Source of the DNA: Elusimicrobiaceae bacterium
Lineage (GTDB): Bacteria > Elusimicrobiota > Elusimicrobia > Elusimicrobiales > Elusimicrobiaceae
Reading direction: 5' to 3'
Assembly (NCBI GenBank): GCA_017546175.1
Contig: JAFYXM010000002.1
Location: 1 to 64,000, forward strand
DNA: 64,000 nt
Both the position numbers and the translations under genes were made by a program. Below the pieces are notes generated by a model. The model was not told where the DNA came from. It ran no database searches and was given only the letters and a program-made list of their open reading frames with translations. Shown here piece after piece: positions 25,530 through 35,238 of the stretch; position 1 is the first letter of the stretch; each line of letters starts with the position of its first letter.

Positions 25530-26760
25530 TCAACTTTACCGACAGCTTTTGCAACGCAACGGACCTACGTTCGGTGTGGGGCGCAAAGGCTTTAAATCTC
25601 TGCTTTGTCGTTTGGGTAATCCTCATTTGGATTACCCAATTATTCATGTGGCGGGAACCAACGGGAAAGGGAGCGTTTGTCATTTAACAGCATCGGTATT
25701 ACAGCAAGCCCATCATAAAACGGGGTTGTTTATTTCTCCGCATCTTTTTTCACCGTGCGAAAGAATTTCTATTGATGGAAAATTGATATCCAAAAAAGAG
25801 TTTGTGAGCATTTGCCAAGAAGTATTGGCCTGCGAAAAAGAAAAATTAAATTTTTTTGAGATTTTAACCGCGGCTGCTTTTTTATATTTTTCCCGCCAAA
25901 AAGTTAATTTTGCTGTTTTTGAAACGGGCTTGGGAGGAAAAAAGGATCCTACCAACGTTTCTCGTCCTATAGCCAGCGTGATTACTTCTATCGGGTTGGA
26001 CCATTGTGATGTGTTGGGAAATACACTGACTCAAATTGCCCGTGAAAAGGCGGGAATTATTAAGCCGGCTACCCCTGTTTTTATAGCAGAACTGCCGGAG
26101 AAAGCTCGCAAAGTAATAATAAAAATAGCTTTTGATTTAAAATCTCCGCTCACGCAAGTAAGAGCAAATTATTTTAAGACAGAAAAGATAGATTGGCCTC
26201 GTAATCGCTTTATTTTGAAAAAAGGGGAAAATAGATATACGGTAGGAGTTTTGGGAGAAAAACAACCGCAAAATGCGGCATTGGTGTATCGTTTGTGCCG
26301 TTATTTAGGCATAGAAGATGCTGCTATTAAAAAAGGCTTTTCTAAAGTAAAAATAAAAGGACGCTTTGAGGTGTTAAAATACGGAAAAAATACGATTGTT
26401 TTTGATGGAGCGCATAACCCGCAAGCGGCGGAGAGTTTGATTCGTTTTTACCAAAAAACTCCTTGGTGCGCACAGGCGGCTATGGTGTGCGGCTTTATGA
26501 AGGATAAAGAATATCTGCAAATGTTAAAGCTTTTTTCAAAATATTTTAAAAATTTGTATATTACCTCTGTGCGCTCTCCGCGTGCTGCCACCTTACAGGA
26601 AATTAAAAAGGCAGATTTTTTTAAGCAAAATACAGCTTTTTTTCCGATAGCTTCTCAAGCCCTCCAAGAGGCCTGCCATCATAACCGTATTGTATTTGTA
26701 AGCGGTTCTTTTTACTTGGTGGCATCCCTTCGCACGCGTGTGGGCGCGCGTAAAGATTGA
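25519..26760 (+). CDS. folC: Folylpolyglutamate synthase / dihydrofolate synthase
   Basis: 413 residues of the Mur-ligase superfamily, adding glutamate to folates. It shows the P-loop HVAGTNGKGSVCHL (near 37), SPHLFSPCERISIDG, GLGGKKDPTNV, and the C-terminal FDGAHNPQAAESL motif. The start overlaps the murA end by 11 bases in another frame. No other folate gene is adjacent, so whether it also acts on dihydropteroate is open. Confidence 0.92.
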   Translation: MTFNQLYRQLLQRNGPTFGVGRKGFKSLLCRLGNPHLDYPIIHVAGTNGKGSVCHLTASVLQQAHHKTGLFISPHLFSPCERISIDGKLISKKEFVSICQEVLACEKEKLNFFEILTAAAFLYFSRQKVNFAVFETGLGGKKDPTNVSRPIASVITSIGLDHCDVLGNTLTQIAREKAGIIKPATPVFIAELPEKARKVIIKIAFDLKSPLTQVRANYFKTEKIDWPRNRFILKKGENRYTVGVLGEKQPQNAALVYRLCRYLGIEDAAIKKGFSKVKIKGRFEVLKYGKNTIVFDGAHNPQAAESLIRFYQKTPWCAQAAMVCGFMKDKEYLQMLKLFSKYFKNLYITSVRSPRAATLQEIKKADFFKQNTAFFPIASQALQEACHHNRIVFVSGSFYLVASLRTRVGARKD

Positions 26761-26818
26761 CATAGCTCTTCTATTGTGGTTAAATTTATAATATATTGCT
26801 TTTTTGGGGCGAAGAACT

Positions 26819-28552
26819 ATGGATAACGAAAATTTACAATTAGACGGACAGACGGAAATTACACGTTTTTTGGAGAAGTTTAATCAAACGGCCCCTGTGG
26901 CTGAGTTTTCTTTTTCCCGCCCGACTTCTGTAAAGCAGGAAGTTGCCACCGCCGCTAAACAAGAGCAATATAATCAATCTTTTGAAAAATTGGAAGAAAA
27001 AATCCGCGAGTTGGAAGAAAAATTCCAAGCTTCTACCGCCCAAAACGAAGCGATTATGAAGGAGCTTTCCCGTACGCGAGAGGCTGTGGAAAAACAGCAA
27101 AACAAAGAAGCCTTCTTTGCTAATATTACTACTACCATTGCCAATTTGAAAGAAAGTGTGGAAAATCTTTCCCGTGCCCAGAAATCTGCGCGGATGTATG
27201 ATCCCACTACCGCGCCGAGTCGTAGTTTTGACAGTGTTTCTTCAGGTGAATATGCGGCTATGTCTTCTTACTTGCCTCAGAGTTATCGTTCTGCTCAGCA
27301 AGCCAAACTGCAAAGCGAGAGGGCCGAGAAAGAGAAAGCCTTGGCTGATTTATCTGCCGAGCGTTTAGCCAAAGACAAAGCGTTGAGCGATTTGCAAACT
27401 GAAAAGGCTTGCAAAGAAAATTTATTAGCTGAGCTGGCTACGGAGCGTGAAGCAAAAAACCGCGCCTTGACAGATTTACAGGCAGAAAAGACCCGCAGCG
27501 AAATGGCGGTCACGGAGCTTAAGAGCGGCTATGAGGAAAAGGAACGTTTTATTACCAGCTTGCGCCAAAAGGCCTCTCAGCTTAAAGCCGTCAATGTAGC
27601 CTTAGACCGTGAAATCAGAAAAGTGCAAGAAGAAAAAATAGAAGCCTTGCGCAAATCTGCCGAGCAAGCTAAAGAAATTCTTTCCTTGCGTGATGCTTTG
27701 ACGGCGGCCGAAGAACGCTTTAAATCTTTTGACTTTGAAGGACGTATTATTTCCATTAAACGTCAGTACGAACACAAGGTCAACACCTTGGAGACGCAAC
27801 TGCATGAAATTTCTAATACTTGTATGAAACAAGTAGAAGAAATTGAATCTTTGAAAGCGGAAAACTTGAAATTGCATAAAATTGCCGAAGAGAGAGAACA
27901 ATTGGCCGCTTTGTATGAAGCCAAAACTCGCGAATTGGAAACATTGCAAGCGTCTGTGGCGCAGCTTCGCTCTTCAGAAGATAATACCAATCAAGCCCGC
28001 TTGGCGGCCTTTACCCGCCGTATGCAGAAACTGCAGCAAGAGCATGAAGCCTTGTCCGTGCGCCTGACTCAAGCGCAGGAAGCTTTGCAGACTGTCAGTG
28101 CGGAAAAGAAAACCTTGGAAGAAAATTTCAAAACTTTGCTTTCCAAAATTGAGAAAAATGACGAAGTTATTGAAACATTGAAGCAAAAAATTACGGTTTT
28201 GACGGAAGAAAACCGCGAGCTTAAAACTCGCTCCGCTTCCAAAACTGTACGGGAGCCTCAGCCGGTCAAAGAACCCGTTACCGTGCGTCAGCCTTTGGCT
28301 TCTGTTAAGCCGACTAACACCGTACGCGCTGCTATCAAGACCGCGCGGGAGCCTTTGCCGGAGCCTGAATCTGCTCCTGTAGGTATGCAAAATACCATGC
28401 GTCCTAAAGTGCAGACGGAAGCAGACTTGCCGGAAATCCGTGTAGCCGATCCTGTTCCGCAAGAGCAGCTCTATAACGGAGAAGACTTCTTGGAAAAAAC
28501 GGATAGTTTTATCGGACGAATGAAATGGTCTATCTTTCGGGAAGACAAATAA
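26819..28552 (+). CDS. Long coiled-coil protein of unknown function
   Basis: No family was recognised. The 577-residue protein has no signal peptide or membrane segment. Residues about 40-110 and 160-480 are dominated by Glu/Lys/Gln/Ala/Leu heptads with internal repeats such as EKALADLSAERLAKDKALSD and RALTDLQAEKTRSEMA, so a long parallel coiled coil is expected. Residues about 480-560 are Pro/Thr/Val-rich and probably disordered, ending in a short FIGRMKWSIFRED tail. It may be a cytoskeletal or scaffold protein. The ATG at 26819 is preferred over an upstream TTG. It lies between folC and ddl, suggesting a possible cell-shape role (inference). Confidence 0.8.
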   Translation: MDNENLQLDGQTEITRFLEKFNQTAPVAEFSFSRPTSVKQEVATAAKQEQYNQSFEKLEEKIRELEEKFQASTAQNEAIMKELSRTREAVEKQQNKEAFFANITTTIANLKESVENLSRAQKSARMYDPTTAPSRSFDSVSSGEYAAMSSYLPQSYRSAQQAKLQSERAEKEKALADLSAERLAKDKALSDLQTEKACKENLLAELATEREAKNRALTDLQAEKTRSEMAVTELKSGYEEKERFITSLRQKASQLKAVNVALDREIRKVQEEKIEALRKSAEQAKEILSLRDALTAAEERFKSFDFEGRIISIKRQYEHKVNTLETQLHEISNTCMKQVEEIESLKAENLKLHKIAEEREQLAALYEAKTRELETLQASVAQLRSSEDNTNQARLAAFTRRMQKLQQEHEALSVRLTQAQEALQTVSAEKKTLEENFKTLLSKIEKNDEVIETLKQKITVLTEENRELKTRSASKTVREPQPVKEPVTVRQPLASVKPTNTVRAAIKTAREPLPEPESAPVGMQNTMRPKVQTEADLPEIRVADPVPQEQLYNGEDFLEKTDSFIGRMKWSIFREDK

Positions 28553-28566
28553 CTTTTAATTACTCT

Positions 28567-28594
28567 AAAAGCCTGAGTTACATCAGGCTTTTTA
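28567..28594 (+). terminator. Rho-independent terminator after the coiled-coil gene
   Basis: AAAAGCCTGA with TCAGGCTTTTT and a short loop. Confidence 0.85.
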
Positions 28595-28607
28595 TAAGTG
28601 CAAATAT

Positions 28608-29684
28608 ATGACAAATAAAATACAAGTAGCCGTTTTATATGGCGGAAAATCTACCGAACATGAAGTGTCTGTGCATAGCGCGCAAACCGTCTGTGCCGTA
28701 TTGGCAAATAATGAAAAATATGACGTTTTACCTATTTTAATTGATCAAGCAGGTCATTGGTTTTTACAAAACTCCTGCAGCGAGAAAACGCCTCAAGACA
28801 TACCGGTTACACCGGTTGTCTGCGCACAAGGTAAAATTTTTATTCCTTCCCAAAACAAATACTTAAACCCTGATGTCTTTTTCCCCGTGTTGCACGGCAC
28901 CAACGGAGAAGATGGCACTTTGCAAGGGCTTTTGGAATGTTTGGACGTTGCGTATGTGGGGTGTGGCATTTTGGCTTCTGCGATGGGCATGGATAAAGAA
29001 ATTTCTAAACTGTTGGCTTTGCAAATGAACGTGCCCACTTTGCCTTATCAAAAGCTGTCTCGTGAGCAAGCTTATGATAAAGATGCCTTGGAAAAATGGG
29101 CTAAACAAACAGGATACCCTGTGTTTGTAAAACCCGTGCGTCTAGGATCTTCTATCGGTGTAACGAAGGTAAAAAAAGTTGAAGAATTGCATGAGGCTAT
29201 CTCTTTTGCTTTTCGTTTTGACAGTGATGTACTGGTGGAAAAGGGGCTGGAAAAACCGCGGGAAGTATTTTGTGCGTTGCTGGGAGAGGGGGAAAATATT
29301 CGTACTTCCGAATGTGGAGAGCTGAAAACTTTAGACGGCGAATTTTTTGACTATCAGGCCAAATATATTACGGTAGGCGGTTGTGAAACGCGTGTACCTG
29401 CCGAATTGCCCGAAGAAACACGCGCGGCTATTCGCCACGGAAGTGAGTTGGTTTTCCGTGCGTTGCGCGGAAGCGGACTGGCGCGGGTGGACTTTTTGAT
29501 TGATGGTCAGGGAAAGGCTTGGTTTTCTGAAATTAATACTTTACCCGGAATGTCTGAAACTAGCCTTTATCCGCAGTTATTTGAAGCGGCAGGAATAGCA
29601 TATCCCCAAGTGCTTGATGAACTGATTTCTATTGCCTTGTCCGTATATCAACGCAAAAATATGCTGTCTACGGAGCGTGAATAA
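28608..29684 (+). CDS. ddl: D-alanine--D-alanine ligase
   Basis: A 358-residue ATP-grasp ligase making the D-Ala-D-Ala stem terminus of peptidoglycan. Motifs: VLYGGKSTEHEVSVHSA (N-terminal substrate loop), HGTNGEDGTLQGLLE, FVKPVRLGSSIGV, and the metal site FSEINTLPGMSETSLYP. The Ser/Met context in the last motif and the H-G-x-N-G-E-D-G segment fit VanA/DdlB-type ligases; D-lactate specificity is not suggested. The stop overlaps the next start as TAATG. Confidence 0.95.
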   Translation: MTNKIQVAVLYGGKSTEHEVSVHSAQTVCAVLANNEKYDVLPILIDQAGHWFLQNSCSEKTPQDIPVTPVVCAQGKIFIPSQNKYLNPDVFFPVLHGTNGEDGTLQGLLECLDVAYVGCGILASAMGMDKEISKLLALQMNVPTLPYQKLSREQAYDKDALEKWAKQTGYPVFVKPVRLGSSIGVTKVKKVEELHEAISFAFRFDSDVLVEKGLEKPREVFCALLGEGENIRTSECGELKTLDGEFFDYQAKYITVGGCETRVPAELPEETRAAIRHGSELVFRALRGSGLARVDFLIDGQGKAWFSEINTLPGMSETSLYPQLFEAAGIAYPQVLDELISIALSVYQRKNMLSTERE

Positions 29685-30139
29685 TGATTTCTTTGGTCCG
29701 CCGATTTTTTGTTTTGCCCTTTTTGCTGAAAGTTATTTGGACTTTTTGCTTATTGGGGGCCTTGCTGAATATGGTGTTTATCGGTAGAGATTTGCAAGGA
29801 AACGGGATCTTGCTGCGGCTGCATGTCGGATTTTTTATCTTATATGCAGGGCAAGTGGCGTTTATTTTGCTGCAAGAACGTATGGTTTGGATCCTTTCTT
29901 TACTGCAGGCCTTTTTAGCTTTTCTGAGCAATTTAGATTTTACGTTTGTGCCGGTGGGGCGTGTGGTAGGCTATCTTGTGTATGGTTTTTACGGTAGCTT
30001 TAGCCTAGAAGCCATGGAAGCCTATAAATATGTATTTGTATCTTTTTGCTTAACGTTGGAACTGCTAAAGACATGGCTTTTATTTGCCCTGTTGCCGGCT
30101 CCTAAAAAGAAAAAAGATTCCGTAGAAATTCAATCATGA
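29684..30139 (+). CDS. Small integral membrane protein, unknown
   Basis: A 151-residue protein with four hydrophobic stretches (about 10-30, 43-63, 66-90 and 112-135) and short charged loops, ending in a Lys-rich tail PAPKKKKDSVEIQS. No family was recognised. It is translationally coupled to ddl (TAATG), so it is probably co-regulated with cell-wall synthesis. Function unknown. Confidence 0.75.
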   Translation: MISLVRRFFVLPFLLKVIWTFCLLGALLNMVFIGRDLQGNGILLRLHVGFFILYAGQVAFILLQERMVWILSLLQAFLAFLSNLDFTFVPVGRVVGYLVYGFYGSFSLEAMEAYKYVFVSFCLTLELLKTWLLFALLPAPKKKKDSVEIQS

Positions 30140-30153
30140 CGATTTTAACAAAT

Positions 30154-30184
30154 AAAAAACCCGCTCTTTTGAGCGGGTTTTTTT
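30154..30184. terminator. Bidirectional terminator
   Basis: AAAAACCCGCTC, loop TTTT and GAGCGGGTTTTTTT, between convergent genes. Its end overlaps the tgt stop codon. The core is nearly identical to the hairpin at 5445-5474. Confidence 0.9.
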
Positions 30185-31343
30185 ACTCATATTTCTTAAT
30201 AAATTCTTCTTTGAATTTTAAGAAGGTTCCGTTTTCTATGGACTCGCGTACCCGTTCCATGGTGCGAGTTAAGAAACGGATGTTGTGCATGGAAAGCAGG
30301 CGGTGGCTAGTAAGTTCGCCGCTTCTAAATAGATGGCTTAAGTACGCGCGGGAATAATTGCGGCAGGCAAAACAGTCGCAATTTTCGTCCAAGGGCCGCT
30401 CGTCCAAGCGGTAGCAGGCATTTTTGATGTTCATACGGCCTTCATCAGTCATCACCATACCATTGCGCGCTACGCGTGTGGGCCACACACAGTCAAACAT
30501 ATCTACACCGCGTTCTACGGAGTTCAAAATTTCCACCGGTGTACCCAACCCCATAAAATAGCGGGGTTTGTTTTCGGGCAGGTTTTCCGTTACAGCCAAC
30601 ACGGCATCGTTCATCTGCTCTTGCGTTTCTCCTAAAGAAAGGCCGCCCAAGCAATAGCCGTGCGTCGGCAGTTCGGCCATGTGCAGGGCCGCTTCTTTGC
30701 GCAAATCAGGGAAGATAGAGCCTTGAATGATACCGAATAACAAAGAATTATTGACGGTAAAAGAGCCGTCTTCGTTTTGTGTGATGTCTTGCTGAGGGAC
30801 CACTTTTTGATAGTGTGCCGCGGCGCGTACGGCCCAGCGTTTGGTTTGTTCTAAGGCTTCGCGCGCATCACGTTTGGACGGGTCTTTGGCATGGATACAA
30901 ACGTCTAGCATCGTCCAAATATCAGAGCCGATTTCATTTTCAAATTCAATTACGTTTTCAGGAGTGAAAAGATGTTTGCTCCCGTCATGGTGAGAGCGGA
31001 ACAAGACTCCTTCTTCGCTGATTTTGCGAAATTGAGACAAACTATACACCTGAAAGCCGCCCGAATCGGTCAAAATACTGCCGTCCCACTTCATAAATTT
31101 ATGCAGGCCGCCTAGTTGTTTGAGTACTTTGGTGGTAGGGCGCAAATACAAATGGTAGGTGTTGGAAAGCAGACACTCGGCATGAATATCTTTTAAATCA
31201 GCCGAGGTCAAGGCTTTTACGCTGGCTTGGGTAGCCACCGGCATAAACACGGGGGTTTTTACCGGTCCGTGTTTGGTGTATAAAATACCCGTTCGGGCTT
31301 TGCTTTGCGGGTCTTTGGTTAATATTTTAAAAGGGGAAATCAT
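30183..31343 (-). CDS. tgt: tRNA-guanine transglycosylase (queuine/preQ1)
   Basis: 386 residues. It exchanges G34 for preQ1 in GUN-anticodon tRNAs. The catalytic region DSGGFQVYSL (near 92), GGLSLGE, and the second Asp in VDMFDCVWPTRVARNG are present. The zinc site is CDCFAC...H near the C-terminus. It works with QueA, encoded 57 bases upstream across a hairpin. preQ1 synthesis genes are not in this window. Confidence 0.95.
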   Translation of the reverse strand: MISPFKILTKDPQSKARTGILYTKHGPVKTPVFMPVATQASVKALTSADLKDIHAECLLSNTYHLYLRPTTKVLKQLGGLHKFMKWDGSILTDSGGFQVYSLSQFRKISEEGVLFRSHHDGSKHLFTPENVIEFENEIGSDIWTMLDVCIHAKDPSKRDAREALEQTKRWAVRAAAHYQKVVPQQDITQNEDGSFTVNNSLLFGIIQGSIFPDLRKEAALHMAELPTHGYCLGGLSLGETQEQMNDAVLAVTENLPENKPRYFMGLGTPVEILNSVERGVDMFDCVWPTRVARNGMVMTDEGRMNIKNACYRLDERPLDENCDCFACRNYSRAYLSHLFRSGELTSHRLLSMHNIRFLTRTMERVRESIENGTFLKFKEEFIKKYE

Positions 31344-31373
31344 ACTTATATTTTATCAAATCTGGAGAATAAG

Positions 31374-31401
31374 AAAAAACCCCGCAAAAGCGGGGTTTTC
31401 T
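31374..31401 (-). terminator. Hairpin between queA and tgt
   Basis: AAACCCCGC, loop AAAA and GCGGGGTTTT. It touches the queA stop. It would partly or fully separate tgt transcription from queA. Confidence 0.8.
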
Positions 31402-32435
31402 TATAAAATCATCATGCTGTCGCCAAAAGAATAGAAGCGATACTTATTCTCTACCGCTTGGCTGTAAGCCTGATAAATAAAGTCTTCCGTGGCAAAGGCC
31501 GTTACCATGCACAGAGGGGTGGAATCGGGGAAGTGAAAATTGGTAATCAGGCAGTCAATAGCCTTAAACTGATAGCCGGGGTAAATGAATAAATCGGTCC
31601 ATTTTTTTCCGGCGGAAGTAATGCCGTTTTCGGTAAAACTTTCCAAAGTGCGTGTACTGGTGGTGCCGACGGAGAAAACACGTTTACCGTTTTGGCGGGC
31701 GGCATTGACCGCGGCAGCCGTCTCGGGCGAGATTTCCCCCAGTTCGGCCAGCATGGTGTGCTCTTGCGGTTCTCCGCGCAATGGTTTAAACGTACCCCAC
31801 CCCACATGCAAGGTAATATAGACAATATTAACCCCTTTATCTTTTAACTTTTGCAAGAGTTCGTCCGTGAAGTGAAAGCCGGCCGTCGGTGCGGCAATAG
31901 AGCCTTCATGCTTGGCATAGACGGTTTGGTATCTTTCTTTATCGGTGGACAGGCTGGGCGTTAACCCTTCGTGTTTGCGGGCTTTTTCAATATACACCGG
32001 CAAGGGCATAAGGCCGTGTCCGTGGCAAAAAGGCAAAATATCGTCTTGATTAAATTCTATTAAAACTTCATTGTTGGGGGTTTTGCCCAACATTTTGCCG
32101 GTTAAGCCGTCGCCAAAGTCCAGCTCGGCATTTTCTTTGTAATCACGGGTCAGCACTGTCCAAACGCGCGGGTTTTCCTGCGGACGCACGAGCAAAACTT
32201 CCACTTTTCCGCCGGTAGATTTGTGGGCAAAGAGTTTGGCAGGGAAAACTTTGGTATTATTAAGCACCAGCACATCACCTGCATTGAAATAGTCGGCAAT
32301 ATCGCGAAATACACGGTGCGTAATGGTTTGCTCTTTGCGGTTAAGCACCATCAAGCGAGAGCTATCGCGCGGAGTGGCCGGTTGCTTGGCGATTAAGGGG
32401 TCTATATTAAATTTTTTAAAGCGTTCAAATGCCAT
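31401..32435 (-). CDS. queA: S-adenosylmethionine:tRNA ribosyltransferase-isomerase
   Basis: 344 residues. It adds the epoxycyclopentane precursor to preQ1 in tRNA, using the ribosyl part of SAM. Family signatures: FNAGDVLVLNNTKVFPAKLF near 50, PTAGFHFTDELL near 185, TLHVGWGTFKPL, and NFHFPDSTPLCMVTAF near 300. It lies 6 bases after the SpoIID-like gene, in the ruvAB-containing operon. Confidence 0.95.
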   Translation of the reverse strand: MAFERFKKFNIDPLIAKQPATPRDSSRLMVLNRKEQTITHRVFRDIADYFNAGDVLVLNNTKVFPAKLFAHKSTGGKVEVLLVRPQENPRVWTVLTRDYKENAELDFGDGLTGKMLGKTPNNEVLIEFNQDDILPFCHGHGLMPLPVYIEKARKHEGLTPSLSTDKERYQTVYAKHEGSIAAPTAGFHFTDELLQKLKDKGVNIVYITLHVGWGTFKPLRGEPQEHTMLAELGEISPETAAAVNAARQNGKRVFSVGTTSTRTLESFTENGITSAGKKWTDLFIYPGYQFKAIDCLITNFHFPDSTPLCMVTAFATEDFIYQAYSQAVENKYRFYSFGDSMMIL

Positions 32436-32441
32436 ATATCC

Positions 32442-33551
32442 TCACAGTTCCGTCAATTTGGCTGACGGGAAATAATTAGATAAAATTTGTTGATAGTTTT
32501 TTCCGGCCAAAGCCATGCCTTTAGCCCCGTCTTGGCACATACCGATACCGTGCCCGTAACCGTGCCCGTTAAAGGCAAAACCGCGGTTGTTTTTTTTGAT
32601 ATCACTCAGCTTACAGCTTTTGAGCAAAGAAGCCCCCACCGCCAAGCGAAATTTAGCACAGGAAAGTTCTTTTTTCCCTTTAGCCGTAGTAAATTCTAAG
32701 GTAATGGCACGCTTACTGGCACTGCGGCTGGCTACTTTGATTTTGCTTACACTGCCTTGTAAGCCGTTTTTATTGACAAAACTGTTGATAGATTTCTGCG
32801 GTACAGTATTAGCCCAAGTGTAGCTTTTGCTGTGGGTATCATAGCTGCAGGACGCCCCTTGCAAAGGTTTAACGGTGGGGCCTTTGGCACCCGTCCAGAT
32901 TTTGGCATCATCGGTGCCGCCGCCGCAGTTGGCATGATAGTAAGTGTGAAAAGGCTCCCCTTTGTAAGTGAGCACCAACCCTTTAGTAGCGCCGACGGCT
33001 TCTTTCACGCTGTCATACACTTTTCCCGATCCTTTATACATCTGATCGCGCGTATCATTGTAAAGGTCAAAATCGGTGCGTTTTTTGTTTTTCAGTTGCA
33101 TCAGTGTATAGGTGCGTGCCGAAACGGCTTGAGCCTTTAAGGCTTCCACGGGCCAAGAGTAGCTCATTTCATAAGGCAGTACGCCCAAAAGATAATCTTC
33201 TATATCGGTGTGCTCTACAATGCGGAAAGTTTTTCCTTTGGGTATCACATAAAATTTACCCGTATAAAGATTTTTTTGGAAAGTAAGTTTTGTGCCTTGG
33301 GCAGGCTCAATAATTAAAGTTTTATCCGTTTTAAGTGTGCCTAAAGAAAGTTTGCCGCCTGCCAAGGAAATATCTAGTGTTTCGGGGTTGCTTACTTTGT
33401 ATTTTTTGCCGTCCGGCTCATAAATATACACAAGGCCCGAGTTTTGCACTTGGGCTTTTTTAAGTCCGTCAGCCAGCAATACGCGCAACTCTTTGGCGTG
33501 CAGACTGAGCGTGCAAAAACAAACAAGTAAAGTAAGCAGGAGTTTTTTCAT
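32442..33551 (-). CDS. SpoIID/LytB domain exported protein
   Basis: 369 residues with a signal peptide (1-18, ending LHAKE). A SpoIID/LytB domain occupies about 110-340: LLGVLPYEMSYSWPVEALKAQAVSARTYTL, the YHANCGGGT segment, and the C-terminal GHGYGHGIGMCQDGAKGMA. In the family this fold is a glycan-strand lytic transglycosylase (SpoIID) or amidase enhancer (LytB). In a non-sporulating cell it most likely trims peptidoglycan in the periplasm. Its start overlaps the ruvB stop by 1 base. Confidence 0.9.
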   Translation of the reverse strand: MKKLLLTLLVCFCTLSLHAKELRVLLADGLKKAQVQNSGLVYIYEPDGKKYKVSNPETLDISLAGGKLSLGTLKTDKTLIIEPAQGTKLTFQKNLYTGKFYVIPKGKTFRIVEHTDIEDYLLGVLPYEMSYSWPVEALKAQAVSARTYTLMQLKNKKRTDFDLYNDTRDQMYKGSGKVYDSVKEAVGATKGLVLTYKGEPFHTYYHANCGGGTDDAKIWTGAKGPTVKPLQGASCSYDTHSKSYTWANTVPQKSINSFVNKNGLQGSVSKIKVASRSASKRAITLEFTTAKGKKELSCAKFRLAVGASLLKSCKLSDIKKNNRGFAFNGHGYGHGIGMCQDGAKGMALAGKNYQQILSNYFPSAKLTEL

Positions 33552-34570
33552 TAGAAAAGTAACCCTTCGTGCTGTTTTTTGCCCAAATGGTCATAGGCTT
33601 TTTTGGTGGCTACGCGGCCGCGCGGAGTACGTGCGATAAATCCGGCTTTGATGAGGAACGGCTCTATAGCGTCGGTCAATGTGTCCACCGCTTCGGATAC
33701 AGCAATGGCTAAATTGTCCACACCCACGGGGCCTCCGCCAAAGCGATCTATTAAAGCCTCTAAAATACGTTTGTCCACACTGTCTAAGCCCTCGCTGTCA
33801 ATGTCTAAGGCAGTCATGGCAGTAATGGCAATTTCTTCGGTAATAACCCCTTGGCCTTTGACTTGAGCAAAGTCTCTGGCGCGGCGCAACAGGCGGTTGG
33901 CAATACGCGGTGTACCGCGAGAGCGTTTGGCAAGCTCGGTCAGTCCTGCGCGGTCGGCGGCGATGTTTAACAAGCGCGCCGAACGGGCCAAAATATCGGT
34001 AATTTCTTTAACTTCGTAAAAACCTAAGTTAAACACAATGCCAAAACGATCACGCAAAGGCCCCGTCAAAAGGCCTGAGCGCGTGGTGGCACCGACTAAG
34101 GTAAATTTAGGAACAGCCAACTTTAAGGTGGTTGATCCTGCCCCTTTGCCCGTATTGATAAAGAAAGTGAAGTCTTCCATAGCAGGGTATAAGGCCTCTT
34201 CCACGGCGGGGTTTAAGCGGTGGATTTCGTCCACGAACAAAATATCTCCGTCGGAAAGCTCGGTAGTCAGCATGGCTGCTAAATCTCCCGGACGCGCCAA
34301 AACGGGACCGGAAGTAACTTTGATATTCACGCCCATTTCGCGCGATAAAATATTGGCCAGTGTGGTTTTGCCCAAGCCGGGGGGGGAATAAAATAAACAA
34401 TGGTCCAAAGATTCCCCGCGAGATTTAGCTGCTTCAATAAAAATGCGTAAATTGTCTTTGAGTTTGTCTTGTCCGACAAATTCATCTAAGCTTCCGGGGC
34501 GCAAGGCCGCTTCCAAGCCGTTGGATTCGTCTGCTAATTGATTTACGTTTAACACTTCGTTATGGTTCAT
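33551..34570 (-). CDS. ruvB: Holliday junction branch-migration ATPase RuvB
   Basis: A 339-residue AAA+ motor. It has ALRPGSLDEFVGQDKLKDNL, Walker A PPGLGKTTLA near 66, Walker B ILFVDEIHRLN, the sensor-1 region ATTRSGLL, and a winged-helix C-terminus (GFIARTPRGRVATKKAYDHLG). It overlaps ruvA by 4 bases. Confidence 0.97.
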   Translation of the reverse strand: MNHNEVLNVNQLADESNGLEAALRPGSLDEFVGQDKLKDNLRIFIEAAKSRGESLDHCLFYSPPGLGKTTLANILSREMGVNIKVTSGPVLARPGDLAAMLTTELSDGDILFVDEIHRLNPAVEEALYPAMEDFTFFINTGKGAGSTTLKLAVPKFTLVGATTRSGLLTGPLRDRFGIVFNLGFYEVKEITDILARSARLLNIAADRAGLTELAKRSRGTPRIANRLLRRARDFAQVKGQGVITEEIAITAMTALDIDSEGLDSVDKRILEALIDRFGGGPVGVDNLAIAVSEAVDTLTDAIEPFLIKAGFIARTPRGRVATKKAYDHLGKKQHEGLLF

Positions 34571-35178
34571 TTTTTCAGTACCCGTAAAGCTTCTTTAATA
34601 ATATGTTCAATCGGATCATTAGGGTTAATGCCCTCTTGATAGAGCTGTTCTATGGCGCGGCGGCTCTCGGGCGCGGAATAGCCCAGCGCCGTCAACGCTT
34701 CCAGCACTCCGCTCATATAAGGAGCCTCATCTAACACCTTGATTTTGCTAGACCCCTGTACGGTAACGGCGTCCATTTTATCTTTTAAGGAATTGATAAG
34801 TTTTTCTGCCGTTTTGGAGGTAAAACCAAAGATGCCGGTTAAAATTTTAGGGTCGCGCTTGATGATTGCATTGTGAAAGTCCGCCACGGAGCGCAAAGCT
34901 TTATTTAAATATTCTAAGGCCTTTTTGGCGCCTGTGTTGGGAATGGCACTTTTGAACAAGGCCCAAAGCTCTTTGTCTTCTTTAGACAAGAAACCATACA
35001 GCACCGTACCGTCGTACGGAGAAATGGACTCGGCGATATAAAGCGCGGTTTCTCGTCCGCTTTCCAACTCTTGGGCAGAGCCTTTGGCAAGGTTCACTTC
35101 ATAACCTACACCTGCGCAGACGATGATGACGCTTTCTTCCTTGACTTCTAAAATTTGACCTTTGAGGTATGCAATCAT
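34567..35178 (-). CDS. ruvA: Holliday junction DNA-binding protein RuvA
   Basis: 203 residues. It has the N-terminal OB fold (MIAYLKGQILEVKEESVIIVCAGVGYEV), the two HhH region (LWALFKSAIPNTGAKKALEYLNK; the family GVGPK turn is IPNTGAK here), and a C-terminal RuvB-interacting domain (ALTALGYSAPESRRAIEQL). ruvC is not directly upstream because a pilin cassette on the other strand intervenes. Confidence 0.93.
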   Translation of the reverse strand: MIAYLKGQILEVKEESVIIVCAGVGYEVNLAKGSAQELESGRETALYIAESISPYDGTVLYGFLSKEDKELWALFKSAIPNTGAKKALEYLNKALRSVADFHNAIIKRDPKILTGIFGFTSKTAEKLINSLKDKMDAVTVQGSSKIKVLDEAPYMSGVLEALTALGYSAPESRRAIEQLYQEGINPNDPIEHIIKEALRVLKK

Positions 35179-35238
35179 AGGGTTATTTTAGCATATTTAT
35201 CATATTGAACGGCTTTTTCAGGAGTTTCGTTTGTTGTG

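Noticed and set aside
27300-27560. DNA-level repeats in the coiled-coil gene
   Set aside because: The repeats follow the heptad protein pattern and are diverged at the base level; they do not look like a mobile or variable tandem array.
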